Origin: Gemmatimonadaceae bacterium
GTDB taxonomy: Bacteria; Gemmatimonadota; Gemmatimonadetes; Gemmatimonadales; Gemmatimonadaceae
Direction: 5' to 3'
Assembly (NCBI GenBank): GCA_019637445.1
Contig: JAHBVS010000001.1
Location: 248,001-312,000, forward strand
Length of the DNA stretch: 64,000 nt
The notes below the pieces were generated by a model. The model had not been told where the DNA came from and made no database searches. It saw only the letters and a list, made by a program, of their open reading frames with translations. The translations under genes were made by a program, and so were the position numbers. Below are positions 8,832 through 20,045 of the stretch, piece by piece. Each line of letters begins with the position of its first letter. Position 1 is the stretch's first letter.

Positions 8832-9440
8832 CTAATGCGTTGCGCCCTGCCTCCGATCGACAGCCGATTGCTCGGAGGCGTCAATGAAATCACATATGGC
8901 GTGTTGGATCGCCAAGTGCAGCTCTTGCGCCCGATCCGTTCGCGACGTCGGCACGACGAGCGTCAGATCGGCCAACAATCGCACTCGCCCACCATCCCCT
9001 GCGGTTAGGGCCATTGAACGCATGCCACGCGCGGCGGCAGCCTGCAATGCCCGAATGCAGTTCGGGGAGTTGCCGCTGGTCGAGTGGACAATCAGGAGGT
9101 CCCCGGGCCGGCCCAACGCCTCTACCTGGCGACTGAACACCTCTTCGAACGAGAAATCGTTCGCCGTAGCCGTCAGCGTTGAGGTGTCCGTCGTCAGGGC
9201 AATGGCGCGAAGGGGCATGCGCCTCCTGAGGTAGCGCACCGTGTACTCTGTGGCGATGTGCTGCGCGTCGGCAGCAGAGCCGCCATTGCCACAGAAGAAG
9301 AGCGTACCACCCTGAGAAAGCGTCTCGCTGACAAGAGTTGTGGCCTGTTCGATAGCAGGTCCGAGGGCCTCGGCGGCCTGCAACGCGATCTCCGCAAGCT
9401 CGCTGAGATGCTCCGTGGCGCTGCGGGCGGGCTGGCTCAC
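8832..9440 (-). CDS. gmhA: Phosphoheptose isomerase (SIS domain)
   Basis: 202 residues, close to the usual 190-200. It carries the SIS-domain GmhA hallmarks: TLFFCGNGGSAADAQHIATE (phosphate-binding loop plus His), STLTATANDFSFEEVF, HSTSGNSPN (the S-T-S-G-N-S loop), and a C-terminal QELHLAIQHAICDFID with the zinc-region His residues. It converts sedoheptulose 7-phosphate to D-glycero-D-manno-heptose 7-phosphate, the first step to ADP-heptose for LPS inner core. Its GTG start overlaps the stop of the small upstream gene (GTGA), so it is coupled to alaS expression. No other heptose gene (gmhB, hldE, hldD) is in the window. Confidence 0.88.
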   Translation of the reverse strand: MSQPARSATEHLSELAEIALQAAEALGPAIEQATTLVSETLSQGGTLFFCGNGGSAADAQHIATEYTVRYLRRRMPLRAIALTTDTSTLTATANDFSFEEVFSRQVEALGRPGDLLIVHSTSGNSPNCIRALQAAAARGMRSMALTAGDGGRVRLLADLTLVVPTSRTDRAQELHLAIQHAICDFIDASEQSAVDRRQGATH

Positions 9441-9747
9441 GATGCCGCCGCCGCGTAGTGCTGCATGGCGGCGGCGGCTCGCGCCGCCAGCGAGTCCGGC
9501 AAGCCAGCTGCGGCCTCAAACGCCCAGGTCACGCACGCATCCGCCGCCAGCAAGTCGAGCGCGACTACGCGTCCCGCCGCGTCGTCAGCGCGCACGACGG
9601 ACTGCAGCAGCCGCTCACCAGCGGCGGCCAGCGCCGCAGCTGTATCCAACTGCGCGAGATCGGCAGACTCGACGAAGACCCTTGCCACCCGCTCGACGAG
9701 CGCAGGAGGCGCCTCCGTCGCGTGCGCCTTGATCCACGCCACGTGGC

Positions 9748-9751
<4 letters not shown>
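9437..9751 (-). CDS. Small Ala-rich hypothetical protein between alaS and gmhA
   Basis: 104 residues, about 30% alanine, predicted all-helical and soluble, with no recognised motif. Both ends overlap neighbours by four bases (GTGA with alaS upstream and with gmhA downstream), which is strong evidence that it is translated. The helices are amphipathic (for example LVERVARVFVESADLAQLDTAAAL), so it may be a helical-bundle partner or regulator. I do not recognise a family. Confidence 0.6.
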
Positions 9752-12465
<2,714 letters not shown>

Positions 12466-12468
12466 ATG

Positions 12469-12474
12469 ATTGTA
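12469..12474 (-). promoter_or_regulatory. Possible -10 element immediately before alaS
   Basis: On the minus strand the alaS leader reads TTATTTTACAATCAT and then ATG. TACAAT is one mismatch from the TATAAT consensus and stands three bases before the start codon, so transcription from it would begin at or inside the ATG (a leaderless message). No convincing -35 is visible 17 bases upstream. The surrounding DNA is much richer in A/T than the genes on either side. Confidence 0.25.
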
Positions 12475-12574
12475 AAATAAGAGCTTGCGAGGCCTTCGAC
12501 CAGCGGCCGTTGCGGGTGTCGTGCAGCTGACGGCTCCCGTGAAATCACCATTTCGTTACCTGATCGTCTCTCCG

Positions 12575-14494
12575 ATGGCCGCCTCCCCGACCCAGTCCGC
12601 AATGCGCAATCGACACTTTCTGATCCTAGACATCCTGGGATTGGCTGTCGTCCCAGCCGTGGTACTTCTTTTGCGCTTTGAGCGCCTGGATTGGCCACCA
12701 GGCTATGCGCAGACCATGCTCATTTATGCGGCTCTGACGCTTCCCGCTCGCGTCTGGATCGCATGGCAACAGGGGATGTACCGAACGCTCTGGCAGCATG
12801 CGAGTGTTGTCGAGCTCGAGCGCGTCCTGGGGGCGGGGGTCAAGATTGCAGGCCTCAATTTTCTCGTCGGTTTCGGATTGCTCCAGTGGGGAGGAATTGC
12901 GCCATTCCGGATGCCGGCGTCCGCGCTGGTGTTGGATGCACTCCTCTCAATCGCTGTTTTGGCTGCACCTCGCTTCGCCGTGCGATTCGCCACCGCGAGC
13001 CGCCGGAGGAGCCGCGATGGGCGCCGGACGATTGTTGTCGGGGCGGGAGCCGCCGGTCAGCTCATCGCGCGGGAATCGATGACCTCGGATCGCGCGATGC
13101 ATCAGGTCGTCGCGTACGTCGACGACGACGATAGCAAGCTTGGGCAGTTTCTCAGTGGCGTTCGCGTCGAAGGACGGATTGATGACCTTCCCCGACTGAT
13201 TCGCGACCTTGGGGCCAAGGACGTCATCATCGCGATGCCGTCCGCGCGCGGGCCGCTGATCCGTCGAATTGTGGAGATGGTCGCCTTGGCGGGAGCTTCC
13301 GCTCGCATCGTGCCATCTCTCTCGGATATCGTCTCCGGACGAGTGGAGATGGCCTCGCTTCGCCCCGTCGAGATTCAAGACTTGCTGCGTCGCGCACCGA
13401 TAATCACGGACTTGAACGCGGTCGGAACGCTCTCTGCCAGCAGGACGGTGATGGTGACGGGAGCAGGCGGATCCATCGGGTCGGAGCTTTGCCGGCAGAT
13501 AGCAGCGCTCGAACCAGAGTTGCTGGTACTACTGGACCATTCAGAGAACCAAGTGTTTGAGATTGAGGGTGAGCTCCGCGTGCTGCACCCAACGCGCCGG
13601 CTGGCACCGGTGATCGCGGACATCCGCGATGCCGCCCGCGTCCGTCAGGTCTTTGAGCGCTATCGACCATTCGCTGTATTCCACGCTGCGGCTCACAAGC
13701 ACGTTCCCCTCATGGAAGAGAACATCGTGGAAGCCATCACGAACAATGTTCTCGGAACGCGCAACGTCGTGGACGCGGCCATCGACACTGGTGTCCAGCA
13801 CTTCGTCCTCATCTCGACGGACAAGGCGGTGCGCCCGACGTCTATTATGGGCGCGACCAAGCGAATAGCGGAGATCGTTGTGCGCCTCGCCGCCGCGAAG
13901 GAGGAACGCCACTTCGTAGCCGTGCGATTCGGCAACGTGCTGGGTTCCCGAGGTTCCGTGGTGCCGACGTTTCTGCGCCAAATTCAGGCAGGCGGCCCCG
14001 TCACGGTCACGCATCCGGAAATGCGTCGCTATTTCATGACGATTCCTGAGGCCGTGCAACTTGTGCTGCAAGCCGGTGCTCTCGGAGCCGGCGGCGAGTT
14101 GTTCGTGCTTGACATGGGTGAGCCCGTGAAGATTGCCGACCTCGCCCGCGACCTCATCCGCCTTTCAGGCCTTGAGGAGGGCGTCGATGTCGAGATCAAG
14201 TACACCGGCATGCGACCCGGCGAGAAGTTGTACGAAGAGGTGCTCTTCGGCGACGAAGACGTTGGAGAGACCTCTCACCCAAAGGTCATCCGCGTGCTTG
14301 CAGACGAGCCGGATCCGGGACTCGAGTCGCGCATCGCCGATTTGATCCGCATGGCGCAGTCCGTGCCTACCGACGACGCCAAGCTGCGGGCCGCACTGAT
14401 CGCCCTCGTCCCGGACTTCGTGGCCAGCGTGCGTGCCCCAGATGTCCTGCCTATCCGACGACGGTCAGGGGACCACGGGCTCGGTTCATCCTGA
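12575..14494 (+). CDS. WbpM/PglF/CapD-type UDP-HexNAc 4,6-dehydratase
   Basis: 639 residues from the ATG at 12575 (no clear ribosome site; 12602 is an alternative). Four hydrophobic helices at the N-terminus are followed by a first Rossmann-like domain (VVGAGAAGQLIARES) and a catalytic SDR domain with TGAGGSIGSELCRQI. The catalytic triad is the S-M-K variant: STDKAVRPTS then M425-G-A-T-K429, Met replacing Tyr as in membrane-bound WbpM/PglF dehydratases. YTGMRPGEKLYEE near the C-terminus is also characteristic. It makes UDP-4-keto-6-deoxy-HexNAc for QuiNAc, FucNAc or bacillosamine. Its last 44 bases overlap the convergent transferase gene. Confidence 0.88.
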   Translation: MAASPTQSAMRNRHFLILDILGLAVVPAVVLLLRFERLDWPPGYAQTMLIYAALTLPARVWIAWQQGMYRTLWQHASVVELERVLGAGVKIAGLNFLVGFGLLQWGGIAPFRMPASALVLDALLSIAVLAAPRFAVRFATASRRRSRDGRRTIVVGAGAAGQLIARESMTSDRAMHQVVAYVDDDDSKLGQFLSGVRVEGRIDDLPRLIRDLGAKDVIIAMPSARGPLIRRIVEMVALAGASARIVPSLSDIVSGRVEMASLRPVEIQDLLRRAPIITDLNAVGTLSASRTVMVTGAGGSIGSELCRQIAALEPELLVLLDHSENQVFEIEGELRVLHPTRRLAPVIADIRDAARVRQVFERYRPFAVFHAAAHKHVPLMEENIVEAITNNVLGTRNVVDAAIDTGVQHFVLISTDKAVRPTSIMGATKRIAEIVVRLAAAKEERHFVAVRFGNVLGSRGSVVPTFLRQIQAGGPVTVTHPEMRRYFMTIPEAVQLVLQAGALGAGGELFVLDMGEPVKIADLARDLIRLSGLEEGVDVEIKYTGMRPGEKLYEEVLFGDEDVGETSHPKVIRVLADEPDPGLESRIADLIRMAQSVPTDDAKLRAALIALVPDFVASVRAPDVLPIRRRSGDHGLGSS

Positions 14495-15437
14495 GAAGGA
14501 CCCAGCCGCATAAGGTGAGCCCGGCGAGGTAGGCTGCCAGCGGCGACCAGCCCGCGTTCGGAACCCACAGGGCGAGCAGGAGCCCGGCAATGCTCGCCAA
14601 CCCGTAGAGCAGCGTCACCGGTGCATGCCCGAAGCGCCCGTTCGCCAGCAGTTGATACACATGGCTCCGGTGGGCCTCACTCAGGCGCTCTCCTCGCGCG
14701 GCACGGCGGACCAGCGTCACGCTGGCGTCGAGGAAGATTGGCGCCAGCGGCAGGAAGGTCGCGAGGAGGCCCACGGCGCCCTCGCGAATGACTAGCGCGC
14801 CGAGGCCGACGAACACGACGCCCAGACCTCCAGAACCCGCGTCGCCGAGGAAGATTCTTGCGGGCGCCCAGTTGAGCAGCAGGAAACCAACGGCCGCCCC
14901 CGCTAGCACCGCAGCCGCATTTGCGAACACGGATTGCGGTACTAGCAGCAGGACGTGCGCGGCGAACACCAGCGCTTGCACGCCGATAATGCCATCGATG
15001 CCGTCAATGAAGTTCACGACGTTGATGCTCGCCGCCGTCCAAAACGTCCACCACGCGAACGCCAGCCAACCAGCGAGGCCGAGACTAGGGGCGATCATCG
15101 CGATGGTCGCACCGGCAACCAAGTGCGCCGCGAATCGTGTGCGCGGGCGGATGCCGCCCATGGAGTCGTCGAGCCATCCGACGATCGCGGTCAGCAGAAC
15201 GGCGAAGCCCAGGAAGCCGGCTACCCGCGCCCCGCTCGCGGCCCCAACTGTGATCGAGAGCAGAACGAGCAGCACCGGCATCAATCCCAGCCCCCCGCCA
15301 CGGGGTGTCGGGACCGTGTGCGAGCTTCGCGCATTCGGCGTGTCGAGTACACCCTTTGCGAGTACATAGCGGCGGACAGCGAGCACGGCGAGAAACGACG
15401 ACGCTGCGGCCACCAAGAACCAGGTAGACCGGTTCAC
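14451..15437 (-). CDS. WbpL/WecA-type undecaprenyl-phosphate glycosyl-1-phosphate transferase
   Basis: 328 residues with about ten membrane helices. The PF00953 motifs are all present: a DD pair in IVGWLDDSMGGIRPRTRF, NFIDGIDGI (cytoplasmic D-x-x-D loop), FLGDAGSGGLG, and a basic His-containing loop, LSEAHRSHVYQLL. It would transfer a HexNAc-1-phosphate to undecaprenyl phosphate, starting the O-unit. The start is GTG at 15437, fixed by a GTGA overlap with the upstream epimerase. In Pseudomonas O-antigen clusters a WbpL enzyme follows wbpV in the same way, which points to QuiNAc/FucNAc-1-P as donor (inference). Confidence 0.82.
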   Translation of the reverse strand: MNRSTWFLVAAASSFLAVLAVRRYVLAKGVLDTPNARSSHTVPTPRGGGLGLMPVLLVLLSITVGAASGARVAGFLGFAVLLTAIVGWLDDSMGGIRPRTRFAAHLVAGATIAMIAPSLGLAGWLAFAWWTFWTAASINVVNFIDGIDGIIGVQALVFAAHVLLLVPQSVFANAAAVLAGAAVGFLLLNWAPARIFLGDAGSGGLGVVFVGLGALVIREGAVGLLATFLPLAPIFLDASVTLVRRAARGERLSEAHRSHVYQLLANGRFGHAPVTLLYGLASIAGLLLALWVPNAGWSPLAAYLAGLTLCGWVLLRMNRARGPLTVVG

Positions 15438-16375
15438 GCGGCCTCCCAATGACGCACCGTGGCCGCGAGTCCGTCGTCGATCGTGTGCGGTGGACGCCAA
15501 CCCAGCTCCGACATTGCGGCACTCGGCATCACTCGGTACTCCTCGAGCAGTCTCGAGGCCTCGGCGCCGCGCCCAAGCATCCCGAACCCGAGTCTGAGCA
15601 GCGATGGCGGCATCGGCACAAGCAGCGCGCGCCCTCCCATCGCGGCGGCGAGCCGCCGAATCAGATCGCTGGTGGTGAAGTCGCTCCCGTCGGTTCCCAA
15701 GTACACGCGACGCGACGCACGCGCATCGGTGAGCACGGTGTCCACCAAGTGCGCGAGGTTGTCCACGTAGACCATGGATCGGACATTGCGCAGTCCACCC
15801 AACGGGATGGGCAGGCGCCGCGAGAGCCTTGCGAGTCCGAGCAGCCTGCGGAAATTGCCGCCAACACCGGGGCCGTAGACCAGCGGGGACCGTATCACGG
15901 TCCACTGCAACGACGCATTGGCCTCGGACAGCACGTGCTCAGCCTCGACCTTGCTCTGTCCGTACGGGTCTTCCGGCGCCAGCGAGGACGTCTCGGAGAT
16001 GGGACCTGCCCCGCCCTCGCCGTGCACCTTGATGCTCGAGAAGAGCACCAGCTTGCCGCCACCGCGGGCGACCAATGCGTCCGCAATTGCCCGCGTGGAC
16101 TCGACGTTGGCGCGGCGGAACTCGGCGAGCGGGTCGCTGGAGATCTCGCGCATGACGTGGACGCGGGCGGCAAGGTGGACCACTGCATCGACGTCGGTCA
16201 GCACGCGCGCCATGGCGGATGCGTCAGAGTAGGCAGGGACCGTGCGCCAGGAGACTGCGTCTGCGTCTGGGTGCGCCCCGCGTGAGAGGCCAACAACCTG
16301 ATGGCCCGCGGCCGTCAGTGTCGCGACAACGCGTGACCCGACAAACCCTGTCGCTCCGGTGATGGCGATTCGCAT
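15434..16375 (-). CDS. NAD-dependent epimerase/reductase (WbpV-like extended SDR)
   Basis: 313 residues. N-terminal GATGFVGSRV is the extended-SDR nucleotide loop; HLAARVHV, LFSSIKVHGE (catalytic Ser) and DPYGQSKVEAE (Y-x-x-x-K) complete the active site. The S-S-I-K-V-x-G-E block is the pattern seen in WbpV-type enzymes that reduce or epimerise UDP-4-keto-6-deoxy-HexNAc. Paired by GTGA with a WbpL-like transferase and close to a WbpM-like dehydratase, it most plausibly completes UDP-QuiNAc or UDP-FucNAc synthesis. A general UDP-sugar 4-epimerase remains possible. Confidence 0.75.
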   Translation of the reverse strand: MRIAITGATGFVGSRVVATLTAAGHQVVGLSRGAHPDADAVSWRTVPAYSDASAMARVLTDVDAVVHLAARVHVMREISSDPLAEFRRANVESTRAIADALVARGGGKLVLFSSIKVHGEGGAGPISETSSLAPEDPYGQSKVEAEHVLSEANASLQWTVIRSPLVYGPGVGGNFRRLLGLARLSRRLPIPLGGLRNVRSMVYVDNLAHLVDTVLTDARASRRVYLGTDGSDFTTSDLIRRLAAAMGGRALLVPMPPSLLRLGFGMLGRGAEASRLLEEYRVMPSAAMSELGWRPPHTIDDGLAATVRHWEAA

Positions 16376-16440
16376 CGCATACAGATATCCCCAGACGCGC
16401 GCGCTGTCACCTGCCCGAGTTGGCCAGCGCGTAGCCTTGC

Positions 16441-17679
16441 CTAGCCACTGAGCAGCGTCAGGCCGAGTAGCCCCGTACTCCCCGGCAACACCCGCTCCAC
16501 CTGCCCCGCCGTCAGGTCAAACACAGGCCCGACCACCCCCGCCAGCACCGCGCGCGTATCCAGCGTCCCCGCCACGTCCCTCCCCTCAAACAGCTCCCGA
16601 GCCCCCAGCCCAGGCCAGTCGGTCACCACCCGCGACCGCCCCACCTTCGGCCCAATCACGAACCCCGCCCCGCCAGTCCCGTGGTCGGTCCCGCGGGTCC
16701 CATTCGGCCGCGCCGTCCGCCCGAACTCCGTCATGACCACCACGGTGGTGTCGGCCCAGTCGCGATCCATCGCCACGCGGAAGCCCGCCAGCCCGTCGCC
16801 GAGCTGCCCGAGCAACCGATCCAGCGCCCCGCCTGCCAGGCCTTGATTGGCGTGGGTGTCCCAACCGGAAAACTCCACGGCCGCGACGTTCGGCCCATCG
16901 GGGGCACGCATCAGCCGCGCCGTGGCCTGAAACAGTGGAGTGATGCCACCCCGCTGTGCCCCGCCACCTGCCATCGCCTCCTCGCCCACGGAGGCCTGTT
17001 GCTGGATGGCCGCCTCGAAGCGCCCCGAGAGCGCGCGGTCCCGGCGATAGAGCGATGCCAGCCGCTCGAGATACGCGTCGTCCACCGCCCCGAGCTGCGC
17101 GGGTGACCAGGTCCGCACCTCGAACGGACCGCTCAGCGATCGCGGCATCCCACTGGCCACGGCGATGCCGCTGCGCTCGCCAGGCATCACCTGCAGCAGG
17201 CGGTTCAGCCAGCCCTCGGCGCTGCCAACCGGGCGGTCGAGGCCCGTCTCCAGCACCGCCTGTCCGTCGAAGTGGCTGCGCGTGCGGTAGGGAATCGCCA
17301 TCGCGTGCAGGGCGACGAGTTCGTTGCGCTCCCAGAACTCGTGTAGCGCACCGAGGCCCGGCGCGAGGCCGAAGGTACCGTCGAGGGGTGTGAGGGTGTC
17401 GGAGTCGAACGCCATCGCGCCGCGCAGCGCGCGATAGGCGGGATCGCCGAAGGGCACCAAGGCCGCCAGGCCGTCCACCCCGCCCCGCAGCAGCACGAAC
17501 ACCAGGCGGCCCTGCTGCCGCAGGTGGGCGAAGCGCACCACCGGCATCCCGAAGGTGGCGATGCCACCCGCGCACATCGTGCCAAGGAACGCACGGCGGT
17601 CCATCGCGGCGATGTCCACGCCCCGCCCCGCGCGCAGCGCCGCGTCCGCGCCGAGTACCGCCTCGAGATGTCCGGTCAT
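16441..17679 (-). CDS. DUF1501 family Tat-exported protein
   Basis: 412 residues from the ATG at 17679, which has GAGGCGG just upstream; a longer frame would overlap the DUF1800 gene. MDRRAFLGTMCAGGIATFG is a Tat-type signal near residue 25, preceded by a short extra N-terminus. The body has LVFVLLRGGVDGLAALVPFG, EFSGWDTHANQG and VVVMTEFGRTARPNGTRGTD, matching DUF1501, a sulfatase/alkaline-phosphatase-fold family of unknown substrate. It lies eight bases after a DUF1800 gene; the two families are very often paired in soil and planctomycete-like bacteria. Export and a cell-surface polymer substrate are plausible but untested. Confidence 0.8.
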   Translation of the reverse strand: MTGHLEAVLGADAALRAGRGVDIAAMDRRAFLGTMCAGGIATFGMPVVRFAHLRQQGRLVFVLLRGGVDGLAALVPFGDPAYRALRGAMAFDSDTLTPLDGTFGLAPGLGALHEFWERNELVALHAMAIPYRTRSHFDGQAVLETGLDRPVGSAEGWLNRLLQVMPGERSGIAVASGMPRSLSGPFEVRTWSPAQLGAVDDAYLERLASLYRRDRALSGRFEAAIQQQASVGEEAMAGGGAQRGGITPLFQATARLMRAPDGPNVAAVEFSGWDTHANQGLAGGALDRLLGQLGDGLAGFRVAMDRDWADTTVVVMTEFGRTARPNGTRGTDHGTGGAGFVIGPKVGRSRVVTDWPGLGARELFEGRDVAGTLDTRAVLAGVVGPVFDLTAGQVERVLPGSTGLLGLTLLSG

Positions 17680-17686
17680 CGCCGCC

Positions 17687-19069
17687 TCACCGCCATTGGA
17701 AGTTGGGACTCGCCAGCGCCAGCGCGACGCGCTCCGCGCGCGGGATGTCGCTGTCATCGAGCAATGCGGCCAGCGCGCGCGCGTCCTCCCCCTCGCCGGG
17801 CACGGTGGAGCCGAGCACGGACGGATCCGCCGCCCGTGCGAACGGACGCCGCGCCAGTGACCGCGCGAACTCCGCTCGGTTGAGCAGCGAGTCGGGATCG
17901 GCCCAGTCGCGCTGCAGGTCGCCGTAGCCCTTCGGACTGCTCGGCGCCCACAGCGGCTGCCGCAGCTGCCGCAGCGGCAACACCAACGCCTCGCCCGCGG
18001 CTGGCGGCAATGCCATCGCCCGCGAAAGCGCCGTCACCCAGTCCTGCGGCGTGCGGAACTTGCGCGCACTCGGCTCCCAGGCCTCCGGCAGCTCGACCAG
18101 CGCCCGCGACACGGCCCGCAGGTCGCCCTCGGTATCGCCGAACACCTTGGCCACGCGATCCACCGCCGAGGCCGGCGGCTCATCGCTCACGAAGTGCCGC
18201 ACCAGCTTGCCGGCGATGAACCGCGCCGTGCTGGGGTGCCGGCAGAGCGCGCGGATCGCCTTCACGCCCTCGGCCTCTCCCTCTGCGTACCGCGCGCCCA
18301 GTACGGTCTTGCGGCCCTGCTCGTGGCGTTCGGCGGCGAAGCGGAACTCCGGCACGCGCGCACCATCGAGCCCATCGGAGGTCCAGCCGGTAAGCAGCCG
18401 GGCCAGCTCGGTGACGTCCTGCTGCGAGTAGCCACCATCGACGCCAAGGGTGTGCAGCTCGAGCAGTTCGCGGGCATAGTTCTCGTTGAGCCCGGCCTGC
18501 GCCGCGCGCTGCACACCCTGTCCACCACGGCCGCGCGAACGCGCCAGCTGCGCGCGCTGCACCACCGGCGACTTGGGCCCGATGCTCTGCGCGTTGTCGA
18601 GATAGGCCAGCATTGCGGGATGCCGCGCGCTGGCCAATACCATCTCATCGAAGCGGCCGAGTACGTGCGCGCGGGCCACGCTGCGCTCATAGCTCCCAGC
18701 CAGCGGGCCGACGATCACCTTGGCGCCGATGCTCACGCAGAGGTGGTCGTTCCAGAAGGCGATGAGGCGCTCGACGAACGGACGCTCGCTCGCGCTGCGT
18801 AGCGCCATCGCACTGCCGGTCTCGCGGCCTACCACCGCGACAAGCCGGCGACGCGCCTCCGCGCGGGCCTGCTCCTGGCCGCGTGCCGCCTGCCGGAAGG
18901 CGCGCAGGGCGGCGGCGATCTCGTCGTTCGAGGCGCCTTGTGGTGTGGGGCGGGCCGGCGGCGGGCCTTCGAGCTGGGCCAGGAGCCAGCCGCGGGGGTC
19001 GCGGTGGCGGGCGGCCTCACCCGGGCGGGCGCCGAGTCCGAAGCGGTTGAGGGCGGCGTGGGCGGACAT
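17687..19069 (-). CDS. DUF1800 family protein
   Basis: 460 residues. The opening LNRFGLGARPGEAARHRDPRGWLLAQLE is the standard DUF1800 start (R-x-x-x-G-P/L-x-x-x). Later blocks LIAFWNDHLCVS, MLAYLDNAQS, LNENYARELLELHTLGVDGG and FVSDEP agree. The family is predicted helical and exported in other organisms, although no clear signal peptide is seen here. It is the first gene of a two-gene unit with the DUF1501 protein. Function is unknown. Confidence 0.8.
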   Translation of the reverse strand: MSAHAALNRFGLGARPGEAARHRDPRGWLLAQLEGPPPARPTPQGASNDEIAAALRAFRQAARGQEQARAEARRRLVAVVGRETGSAMALRSASERPFVERLIAFWNDHLCVSIGAKVIVGPLAGSYERSVARAHVLGRFDEMVLASARHPAMLAYLDNAQSIGPKSPVVQRAQLARSRGRGGQGVQRAAQAGLNENYARELLELHTLGVDGGYSQQDVTELARLLTGWTSDGLDGARVPEFRFAAERHEQGRKTVLGARYAEGEAEGVKAIRALCRHPSTARFIAGKLVRHFVSDEPPASAVDRVAKVFGDTEGDLRAVSRALVELPEAWEPSARKFRTPQDWVTALSRAMALPPAAGEALVLPLRQLRQPLWAPSSPKGYGDLQRDWADPDSLLNRAEFARSLARRPFARAADPSVLGSTVPGEGEDARALAALLDDSDIPRAERVALALASPNFQWR

Positions 19070-19124
19070 ATGTGTAGCCTACGTGGCGCCACTAGCAGCG
19101 TTAAGGCCTGAGCTGAGGTGCGGG

Positions 19125-19143
19125 AACTGCCGGCTCCGCAGTT
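19125..19143 (-). terminator. Weak hairpin downstream of the SDR gene
   Basis: AACTGC and GCAGTT (6-bp stem, 7-base loop) lie 23 bases beyond the SDR stop at 19166. No T-run follows on the minus strand, so this would be an inefficient intrinsic terminator at best. Confidence 0.25.
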
Positions 19144-19165
19144 GCCTGGCGGAGAGAGCGTATCG

Positions 19166-19936
19166 CTACCCCGCCAACACACTCCCTCCATTCACATTCA
19201 CAATCTCCCCCACGATATGCCGCGCCCCCGGCATACACAGCGCCACGACCGCGAAGGCGATATCCGCCGGACTCGCCACCCGCCCCACCGGAATCCCCGC
19301 CTCGATCCGCGCCCGGCCCCCTTCGGCGAACGCATCCGCACACATCTCCGTATCCACCCAGCCCGGCGCCACTGAGTTCACCGTAATCCCCCTGGGCGCC
19401 AACTCAATGGCCTGCGACTTCACGAACGAGATCATCGCGCCCTTGCTGGCCCCGTAGTCCGCGTGGAAGGCCTCGCCGCGCTGACCGGCCGTGGACGCCA
19501 CGTGGACGATGCGGCCGCCATCACCCATCACCCGCGCCGCGGCCCGGGACACATAGAACATGGCGTCCACGTTCTCGCGCATCGTACGCCGCCACCGCGC
19601 GTCGTCCATCGCGTCCACGGCTAGGTCCTCGCTCGGCCAGATGCCGGCGTTGTGGACCAGGATGTCCACGCCGCCGAAGGCATCAGTGGCGGCCCGAATA
19701 AGCGAATCGGCGCCGGAGGCGTCAGCTAGGTCTGCCGCGTGGGCAATCGCCTTGCGGCCGTTCGTGGAGAGCTCCCCCACCAAGGCGTCCGCGTCCGCCT
19801 TCCGCGAGCGGTAGCCGATACACACCGACGCGCCAAGCGCGTGCAGCATCCGTGAGACGGCGGCACCGATGCCACGGCTGCCGCCAGTGACCACCGCGCG
19901 TCGTCCTTCGAGTTCAAAATTTGTGACGTAGGTCAT
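19166..19936 (-). CDS. Short-chain dehydrogenase/reductase (FabG-like)
   Basis: 256 residues from the ATG at 19936. Classical SDR: VVTGGSRGIGAAVSRML (cofactor loop), LVHNAGIWP, catalytic Ser in VHVASTAGQRG, Y-G-A-S-K in DYGASKGAM, and ITVNSVAPGWVDTEM followed by HIVGEIVNVNGGSVLAG at the end. This is the 3-oxoacyl-ACP reductase/generic NAD(P)H reductase group. Genes around it do not point to fatty-acid synthesis, so the substrate is open. A nested dyad upstream (19967-20000) may control it. Confidence 0.8.
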   Translation of the reverse strand: MTYVTNFELEGRRAVVTGGSRGIGAAVSRMLHALGASVCIGYRSRKADADALVGELSTNGRKAIAHAADLADASGADSLIRAATDAFGGVDILVHNAGIWPSEDLAVDAMDDARWRRTMRENVDAMFYVSRAAARVMGDGGRIVHVASTAGQRGEAFHADYGASKGAMISFVKSQAIELAPRGITVNSVAPGWVDTEMCADAFAEGGRARIEAGIPVGRVASPADIAFAVVALCMPGARHIVGEIVNVNGGSVLAG

Positions 19937-19966
19937 TGTTTGAGTCGGCTCAACCCGAGTATTCCG

Positions 19967-20000
19967 GTACCAACCTGACAAAGTCAGGACCAATTGGTAC
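19967..20000. promoter_or_regulatory. Nested inverted repeat in the SDR/sensor-kinase divergent spacer
   Basis: An outer dyad GTACCAA (19967-19973) / TTGGTAC (19994-20000) encloses an inner perfect dyad CCTGAC-AAA-GTCAGG (19974-19988). It lies in the 109-base spacer between the divergent SDR and histidine kinase genes, 30-45 bases from each start, a typical place for a repressor operator. Binding protein unknown. Confidence 0.4.
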
Positions 20001-20045
20001 TAATCTGCCCTAGGGCGGGCTCAGGACGGTAGGGCGCGCCAGCGG

